NCBI RefSeq assembly: GCF_018143015.1
Contig: NC_054749.1
Span: 30,414,411-30,478,410 of the forward strand
DNA from: Lytechinus variegatus
Taxonomy: Eukaryota; Echinodermata; Echinoidea; Temnopleuroida; Toxopneustidae
Reading direction: 5' to 3'
DNA length: 64,000 nt
A program made the position numbers and the translations under genes. Below are positions 56,431 to 64,000 of the stretch, piece by piece. The notes beneath the pieces are model-generated. The model worked only from the letters and a program-made list of their open reading frames with translations, had not been told where the DNA came from and made no database searches. The stretch's first letter is position 1; each line of letters opens with the position of its first letter.

Positions 56431-59400
56431 ATGGAACAACCAGAGCCACAGGATGTATATCTTTACATCTATGACCTAACGAAAGGCCTCGCTCGCCAGC
56501 TGTCTTTAGCACTATTGAGTAAGTTTGGTCTATTTTGCTCTTCACTATCTCTGACTCAGTCCCACCCGTTCATACTTTTGTTAGTAATAGTATGAGGCGA
56601 GATTACATTACAGCATGCAGCACTCATTCAATGAACCACTCACACAACATGCGAGGTTAGTAATACTAACCTCGCACGATGCATGTGATTTCATAGTGGA
56701 CTTTGACGTTGTCATTCATCACACGAATGTGAGGGAATGAAACACACGTCAAAAACCTTTCACTATTTCTCCACTATGAAGTATGATGACTCTTGCAATT
56801 GAACATTCGTAATAATTCGTATTTTAACTTCATTAATGAAAAGGAATTATTTATAAAACTATTTTTATCGCTTACCTCCAAATATCAACCGTTCAATCCG
56901 TCCTTAGTTATCCTTGATCCTGTGGTGGAAAGTACGCAAACAACAATCGAAAAGCAATTTTTCCTATCGAACATTCTCGATTCAAGTCGTCAGCGCATAA
57001 GAGGAAATTGTATGGCAGTGAGTCCAAACTTCGCGCGTGTCCAAACTTCGCGGACGGTCATTATCTCCCAAACTAGCCAATATCCTTAAAATCTGACATC
57101 AATGTGAAAAGCGACCTAAAAATTACCCTTCGCTGAAAGTTTCTTTAGGATTAGTCCAGTAGTCATGAAAATATTGGCAAAAGATCGGCAAATTTGTCAC
57201 CCGTAGCGCCCGTTTTGAAGAAAGCAACAAGCATCACAACGAACAATTGTCCATAGACTGTGTACAACGGATAGATCGTCTCCGCACAGCGATTCGAAGA
57301 CCGCTGATTGGTCAATCGCGCAGATCACGTCATGACCACGTGGTCCCAAAAATAATTCCTTCGGACTGCGTGCGGAAGTATCGATAGCGATAACGATATC
57401 CGGTAACGTTGTGTACGCCGTAAATAGTTTTGGTTCGTGATCGGATCGCTCCGGTATCGATCGAAAATTATCGAAACTCTGCAATTTCATGCATATTCAG
57501 GCGACGCTCCGAAACCCGGAAGCCAATTGACTTTGTGCACGTTGCGATAGACTCTACAAATTCCAACGAACACGATGGCATATAGACGCTAATTCGTAAG
57601 ATTTTGACGGAAAAGCAAGAAGTAATCGAAATTTGCTTACCTGTGCAGTATCGGTGAGAAAATAGATCCTCCGAGAATACCTTTCATAATTCATATAAAA
57701 TACGGGAAAGGGAAATTCTAGGTCCATTTTGGTACGAGGTGATAGAGAATTGCACACTTGTTTTGGTGGAATTCTGTGTGGGGAAATAAAAGGCTTGCAC
57801 TGCGCATGCTTACTATATTTTCATTCATAAATTGGTTCTCGGCAGGGGCTGGATGACGTCATGTAATAAGCAAAACTGTACACGACCGCTACGTTCACGC
57901 TCCGCTATCCGTTGTACACAATTGTTCGTTGTGAGCATCACGATATCACCATTTTACAAGCAGAAATCATAAAAAAATGTGAGTTAAATGTGGTACTAAC
58001 CGATTCCATAGCATTTTGCCATCAATCTGATATAAATATTTCACTTTTTGAGCTTGAGTCTTTGTTTAAATCTCCACAAAAGCTTTGGTGCGCGAAGTTA
58101 GGTCACACTTTTTCTAAACGGTTTTCCAGCACAGCCCGCATTCGCCGATCGGAATAGAATTTTGAGATCGCGATACCGGCGAAACCCCGTGACCTACTTT
58201 ACATTTTCGTCCATGATTTTATAGTTTACAATCTTGCCGTCAATGTGGTAACTATTTCTTGAATTGGTTTTGTATAAATTATGAATAATTTGTGGACAAA
58301 ATTAAGCCTGATGAATATTTTTGAAAAGTGCGCGAAGTTTGGACACCCCATCATACCAAAAATCAACAGGTTGCATCTTATGTATATACTTATTGGTAAA
58401 GTACGCCATCTTTTGACAAGATGATGATGAAAGTGGATTGAACAAGAAAGAAAATAATGCTGATCGCCTAGAATGCAGCTAGCTTGCAAAACCATAAACA
58501 AAGGTACTGTATACCGTAAATACCGTAAACAAATGCAGAATACAAACTCTCTGCATGCATGCACTCAGTGTGTATTGAACACGCACGACCACGATCTAAT
58601 GAATATTTATCGGCAAGAGTGACGTAATTTTACGAGTATCCTTTCAAACTTGGTTCTTAAGTGCCTACCGGCTTGTGAATAATATCGCGCACCCTCTTTA
58701 GGCAAAAATTGATATCCACGCTGAGCAGAAGGTATCTACGTGAAGATCACGAAAAATGCTCTTATTTTATTTAAAAAAACAGCAAAGAGAATTCAACAAA
58801 CGATCCATATGGTTCGGTAAGTGTCATAGCACAATTAGAATTCTTAGCTATGATGTAAAGTCATAGTTATTTTAGTAAAAAGGTGTGAAAGATTTGCGTG
58901 CACCAGGTGCATATGAATCCTTCGCATGCGAGATGATTTGAAACCATGGGTGTCAATGAACAAGGTTATGATGCATTACAGCTACACACAACACAGCTTA
59001 CCGGCTTTGGAATACAATGCTAATCTCTACGGAGAGTGTTACAATGCCTGTGTTACTTTGAAGATATCGTTCTACTTCTAGTTCTAGCAAAATCAATAAT
59101 CAACAGACAACAACAGATCAAGTTGTGCTTGCATTATTTATATTAACCCCAAATGATTGCAAATCTACAAAATTACTAATTTTGTAGATTAGGCCTAACC
59201 TTTTGGCTGCCAGCTGTCTAAGATAACCTTAGCTTTGTCATTTATTTTAAATAATAAGAAAGTTCATTTACAGCTTTTGTGATTTCTATTCCAGATAAAC
59301 ACATTGATGGAATATGGCACACGGGTATTGTAGTGTTTGGCAGAGAGTATTTCTTTGGTGGTGGAGGGATAGAAAGCTGTAAGCCGGTAAGTAAGATTTA

Positions 59401-62400
59401 AAACAATCATTTCAATTTAATTCCATTTACAAATAATAATAATATTACTTTACCTCACTTCCTTTTCTTTGCTCAAGGTTCCACTCTACTTAATGATTAT
59501 ATTTTCGGCTTTTGCTAATAATAATAATACCAATAGCAATAATAATACTTATAATAATAATATTAATAATAATAATAATAATAGTTATATAATGATGTAA
59601 GGATTATAGTAACAATCATAATAATGGTAATAATAACAATAATAATTATTAGAAAATAGAAATAACTATAATAATGATAATAATTGTAATAGTATTCAGG
59701 CCACAACGTCCAGTGATAAAGAAAAAAAAAATGATTAAAAAAATAATAACAGCAGCAACACAATATAAAACTGATTATAATTATAGTAAATTATAGTATA
59801 CACGTACATGGTGACACATATCATGTCCCCATTTGCTTAAAAGAAATAAAGTAAACATTAATTAATGTAGGCTTAAATTCCTATATTTTGGGGGGCAAGA
59901 CAACTTTTCATATATTCAAGCACAAATAGGAAAAATTGAAAACGGCACAAAAATATCCAAGGCTAATAGGAGGAGTACTGAGGCCAAGTAAAGGGGCATC
60001 CAATAAACTATCCAACATTAGTTTGGTAACTCATTACTTCAGAGAAGTTAATTTACTTAACTTGCAATAAGTTAACTTAATCTAATTAATATTGGATATA
60101 AGATTTTAGATTAAAACATTTTCATTTTATTTTCATTTTTAATACTATCTTTATTTAAAATGTAAAATAGAAAATAATGTAAATAATGAAATGTATATTT
60201 TCTTTAAATGTCCCTATTTTCTTTTGCTGAAGACTTCTTTACTTGACTGGAGTTTACATATTTTAATTTCCTTTACCCGGTACTTTAATTTACTTCACTA
60301 CACTTCACCTTATAAATCACAAAAAATAGAGTAAACCAATAGTTGAATGAAAAGGGAAGAGTTCATTTGCAATAAATATTTATGCATTAAACTTACTTTC
60401 ACCTTCAACTACTGCTGCAAAGAATGAAATTGTTGATGGATCATGGATTAGAAAAAAAATGAATTAAACTTAATTGATTTTATTGCAGAGTGGAACCATC
60501 TTAGGACAGCCAACACAAGTGCACAAGATAGGATCCACACAAGTCTCCTATTCACTTTTCTTAGAATATCTAGGGGAGATGGGAATGTCTGCATTTGGGT
60601 AAATAAGAAAAACATCTATTTTCGTTATCCTGGGGCCGGTTTCATAAAGAGTTACAACTGTTGTAACTTTGCTATAATGGCAACTACCATGGTTACCTTG
60701 AATTTGATTGGCTGCTGAGCCCTGTTTCCATGGTATTTGCCATAATGGCAATGTTACAACAGTTGTAACTCTTTATGAAACGGGCCCCAGCACATAAATA
60801 GAGACTGCATATGATAAGTAAAACAGCAGTGTTGCAAATTTAAGTCTGATGATAATGTTACTTTTGTTACTACTGAAGGCTATGATGATGATACTGGTGA
60901 TATTAATAATGGCAATGATGATGTGTTGTAGGTCAGTGGATAAGTCTGAACCACAAGGTCCGGGGTTCAAATCCCACCACAGCACTCACATCCTTTGGCA
61001 AGGCCTTTATCTACATTTGCCACTCTCTACCCAGGTGTAGTAAATGGGTACCGGAAGGAAAAAAATCTGTGAATGCTTGAGTGTTCGATAAGAGTACTAG
61101 CCTTGCTAAAGCCAGGGTAATAATATGCAGTGCTGAGAAACATTGTTTTAATTTCTATATGAATGTTGCTTATCATTATTATTATCATTATTATTAATTA
61201 TGATGTATGAAAATGAGAAAAAAGATACACAGAAAAGATAATTTCCAGAAGAAAATTTGAAAAATTGTGATGATTATGACGATATTGATCATTCAAAAGG
61301 TGACAAGATTAATAGGATCATAGTGATAATTGAAATGATTTTTTATGCCTTGGTTTTATCAATAAGTCTATTCTAGTATAAGTTTTCGGCATACTCATAA
61401 TCTTACTGCTAGGCCATTAATATTTATCTTTGTGTTATTATTTTGAATGTCATCATCATTATCAGTACTTACCATTTTGATAGTGATCATTACTATTATT
61501 GTTGCTGCTGTTGTAATAGTCATTGTATTAGCACATTAAGTAGTAATAGAAGAAATATATTATTATTATTTTTATCATTATCATGATGATTAGTAGTAAT
61601 AGTAGTAGTAGTTCTTTTAGATATATTTGTCATTATTCTTTTGATTATTATTATTATTACTATCAGTAATATTGTTCAGATTATTTGCATTTTTTGTTAT
61701 TTTATTTGTTGTCAATGCTTATATTCTACTTCATTTATTATGATTTTTTTGGTTTACTTATCATCAATGTTCCCTTTCTTCAACCTCTTTGATATTTATC
61801 TAAAATCCTTTTCCCATTTTTTTCCTTTGTGTACTCCCAGAGGAGATAAATACAACCTGTTTAATCACAACTGCAATAACTTCAGCAATGAGGTGGCCCA
61901 GTTCCTTACAGGCAACCCTATCCCATCATACATCACAGATTTACCACAGGAAGTACTGAACACGTAAGTCCTGCTGTTCAATAATTACTTTTGTCCAAGA
62001 TAAAGTGACTGCAGTGTAACCAAGGTCTTCCAGTTACATTGGGACTGGCATCCTTATTATTTAGAAATATTATTGTCAGATGTGTATTGTTTTGTACCAT
62101 TCCATTCAAAATTTGTAAAGTACAACTTGAAAGGTGTTTGTTTGTTGTATGTAAGAATTTTATTCCCTAGGTTGTGGGAATATTAGTGTGCGATTGTGGG
62201 CTTTAGTAATCAGCTTAAAGGACAAGTCCACCCCAACAAAAAATTGATTTGAATAAAAAGAGAAAATCCAACAAGCATAACACTGAAAATTTCATCAAAA
62301 TCGGATGTAAAATAAGAAAGTTATAGCATTTTAAAGTTTTGCTAAATTTCACAAAACAGTTATATTCACATCCTTGTCCGTATGCAAATGAGGAGACTGA

Positions 62401-63984
62401 TGACATCACTCACTCACTATTTCTTTTGTATTTTATTGTGTGAAATATGAAATATTCCAACTGTCCCCTGTTGTCATGTGAAACAGCGATTAATTCCTCC
62501 CTGAACATGTGCAATTAGCATTGTTTAATACCATATGGTTCAATCAAGTTGGTCTTTGTTGTCAAATCTGTAAAATTGAAATATGGTATAATTCAAACAA
62601 TAAAAAACAATAGAAATAGTGAGTGAGGGACATCATTGACTCTCTCATTTGCATGTCACTGAGTTGTGCATATCACTGTTTTGTTAAAAATAAGCTAACT
62701 TTAAAATGTCATAACTTTCTTGTTTTACATCCGATTTTGAAGAAATTTTCAGCATAATGCTTGTTTGATTTTTCTCTATTTATTCAAATCAACATTTTTC
62801 TGGGGTGGACTTAACCTTTAATGCTGAACTTGTCAGAAATGTAGCTCAGTGTAATTTATCTCATCTGGTGCAATGAATAATTTTGAAGTTATGAGGTAAT
62901 CTACGATTGATGCCATGTTCCTGATACTACTTGATGGGGACAATTTCATAAAGATCTTCCGATTTGAGTAACTTTGCTGCAATGGTAAGTACAGAGGCAG
63001 TTGACATGTCAGGCAATGTTAGTTGAGTTTGGAATGCACAATGTCTTGTGTGGATTTACTCTGCCAACTATCATGATGTGCTGACATAGCCATCCTCTTA
63101 ATAGTCAATGTGAAAATCAAATAGTTGGTTATATCCCTCTCTATCTCTTGTAGACCCATAGGTCAAGCAATGAAGCCTCTCATAGATGCTCTAGCCTACA
63201 ATCCTACAGGTAACCGACCTGATTCGGAGGGTCCATCCATCTTTGATGCCCAAGCCAGTGGGACTGGTCAATCTCAAGCAACCACACAGCCTGCCTCAAC
63301 ATCCACAAGCACCAAAGGTAAAGTGCGAACTCTAGCACTTTGGGTTCATACTGGTAGAAATAAAAGGTTGTTTTCATTGTAGGGCTAACAGGGGTATGGC
63401 AAGAAAAGTGGCAATCAAATTTGAATCAATATCCAGTCTTAGTATCAATCATAGGGGTTTCAATTAATCGCAAGTTTAATATTGATTGCTGGCCTGCATC
63501 TTGAAGCAGTATGTGTGAATTGATTTGCTACATTGTTAAAATTTGATCTATCACTTGCAAATTTGCAACTGACATTTGTAATTGATTGTAAATAAGATTC
63601 CTGTGACAGGCCCCCCCCCAGAATACACTACATGCACATCTATCTAATGTTGCTCTGTACTTGGCTGGGTATTTTGTAAAGAGGAAGTTTAAACTATAGG
63701 CTAGAAGAATTAAACAAAAAATCATCAAGTACTGCTGTTCATAATTGTGTTTGTCTTCTAAAGCTACATGTAGGTTGATATTTTGTCTGCATGCATTGAT
63801 AATGAAATACTGTGATTAAATTACAGAAACAACAGAAAAGCCCTCAGAAGCCAGTAAACCCAAAGAAACCCCTGCAGCGCCCTCTAACGGCAGCGATGAA
63901 GAAGATGACCTTTTCCTGCAGAAGTTAAGGGAAAGAAGGCAATCGAGATCAGTCGCAAGGCTTTGTCTTTTCAGAGATGGTGAT
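56431..63984 (+). CDS. DESI1: Desumoylating isopeptidase 1 (PPPDE family), six exons visible
   Basis: Exons 56431-56518, 59295-59386, 60489-60598, 61841-61963, 63154-63317 and 63827-63984 join with GT-AG borders and matching phases to 245 codons. Residues 1-150 match DESI1 almost throughout: [61 protein letters not shown] and [14 protein letters not shown]. The catalytic pair is His38 and Cys108, the same numbers as in human DESI1, a papain-fold cysteine isopeptidase that removes SUMO from targets. Human DESI1 is 168 aa; this protein goes on through a Ser/Thr/Gln-rich linker (about 155-215) to SDEEDDLF and an Arg-rich stretch. Exon 6 ends at a perfect GTAAGT donor, so more exons probably lie past the window; read-through would stop three codons later. 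Exon 5 holds a second in-phase donor at 63210. The start Met precedes the conserved domain by the usual distance. Confidence 0.92.
56650..56676. repeat. Perfect 13-bp hairpin in DESI1 intron 1
   Basis: TGCGAGGTTAGTA, one loop base, and TACTAACCTCGCA form a perfect palindrome. Around it CCACTCACACAACA and TGTGATTTCATAGTGG are loosely inverted, so it may be the centre of a decayed foldback element. Confidence 0.65.
57015..58350. mobile_element. 1.3-kb inverted-repeat element (GTCCAAACTTCGCGC ends) in DESI1 intron 1
   Basis: The left end has two head-to-tail copies of GTCCAAACTTCGCG; the right end is GCGCGAAGTTTGGACACC. A related GCGCGAAGTTAGG lies near 58088. Inner inverted segments at about 57230-57275 and 57905-57950 share TATCCGTTGTACACA and CAATTGTTCGTTGTGA. 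The central part is less AT-rich than the surroundings, with ATTGGTCAAT and CACGTGGT motifs near 57308-57343. No ORF of useful length. Probably a non-autonomous DNA transposon. Confidence 0.6.
59515..59700. repeat. (AAT)n-rich tract in DESI1 intron 2
   Basis: Interrupted AAT/ATA repeats run through this stretch. A similar ATT-rich tract lies at about 61550-61670 in intron 3. Confidence 0.85.
60632..60789. mobile_element. Palindromic MITE (GGGGCCGGTTTCATAAAG ends) in DESI1 intron 3
   Basis: The ends GGGGCCGGTTTCATAAAGAG and CTCTTTATGAAACGGGCCCC are near inverses, with ACAACTGTTGTAACTTTGC and its inverse as arms and GATTGGCTGCTGAGCCCTG in the loop. It is closely similar to 19969-20127. Confidence 0.85.
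60915..61200 (+). mobile_element. tRNA-derived SINE in DESI1 intron 3
   Basis: Box A-like TAGGTCAGTGGATAAG and box B GGTTCAAATCC lie in a tRNA-like head. A body follows with TTTGGCAAGGCCTTTATC, AATGGGTACCGG and AGTGCTGAGAAAC, and the sequence ends in ATT repeats. AATGGGTACCGG echoes the AATTGGGTACCGG of the 6298-6578 SINE, so the two belong to related families. Confidence 0.7.
62215..62821. mobile_element. Long-TIR foldback element, family A, best-kept copy, in DESI1 intron 4
   Basis: TTAA at 62215-62218 and 62818-62821 bounds arms AGGACAAGTCCACCCC and GGGGTGGACTTAACC(T). Arms of about 200 bp carry CATCAAAATCGGATGTAAAA and its inverse. This copy supports TTAA as the target duplication, since the flanks beyond it differ. 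Confidence 0.85.
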
Positions 63985-64000
63985 GTAAGTCATTGAGATA

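Noticed and set aside
59563-59763. Tyr/Ile-rich 66-residue minus-strand frame
   Set aside because: It is a translation of AAT/ATA repeats in a DESI1 intron.

Overview
This window looks like AT-rich nuclear DNA of a marine invertebrate deuterostome, most likely an echinoderm and probably a sea urchin. It has large introns with GT-AG splice sites, an intronless class A GPCR, many short palindromic MITE-like elements, tRNA-derived SINEs, (TA)n/(GT)n/(AAT)n tracts and poly-G runs. The species call is inference from repeat style and gene content. Genes are sparse: five could be supported, covering only a few percent of the sequence.

Left third (1-27 kb): a nine-exon carboxylesterase/cholinesterase-family gene lies on the minus strand (15652 down to 6101). 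Its exons join in frame to a 570-residue secreted enzyme with a complete Ser-Glu-His triad. Its introns carry at least nine repeat insertions, and the tail of a tRNA-derived SINE runs into the acceptor of the last exon. The flanks hold long foldback elements ending in TTAA-AGG, a 53-bp tandem array interrupted by a MITE, a GTCTA foldback, and a paired CCAAT cluster with no visible gene.

Middle (27-40 kb): a divergent bHLH transcription factor (28883-29662, plus) has an E-box/TATA promoter upstream and a 5'-truncated CR1/L2-type LINE tail just downstream. An orphan class A GPCR lies at 31756-32715 (minus). A 2.1-kb TA-flanked inverted-repeat element at 36641-38732 carries a recurring internal motif. 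A two-pass membrane protein lies at 39096-39707 (minus).

Right third (40-64 kb): a repeat-dense stretch with no supported gene includes an inverted pair of tRNA SINEs, a CCGAA foldback and a composite element with about 110-bp tandem units. It is followed by DESI1 (plus, 56431 to at least 63984), a desumoylating isopeptidase. Six exons are visible, both catalytic residues are present at the same numbers as in human DESI1, and there is an unusually long C-terminal extension. The gene may continue past the right edge.

The genes show no functional clustering. No LTR element, Polinton, CRISPR array or operon was recognised. The most unusual content is in the repeats: several families that share a design but not a sequence, nested insertions, and elements placed at or inside gene-processing signals.
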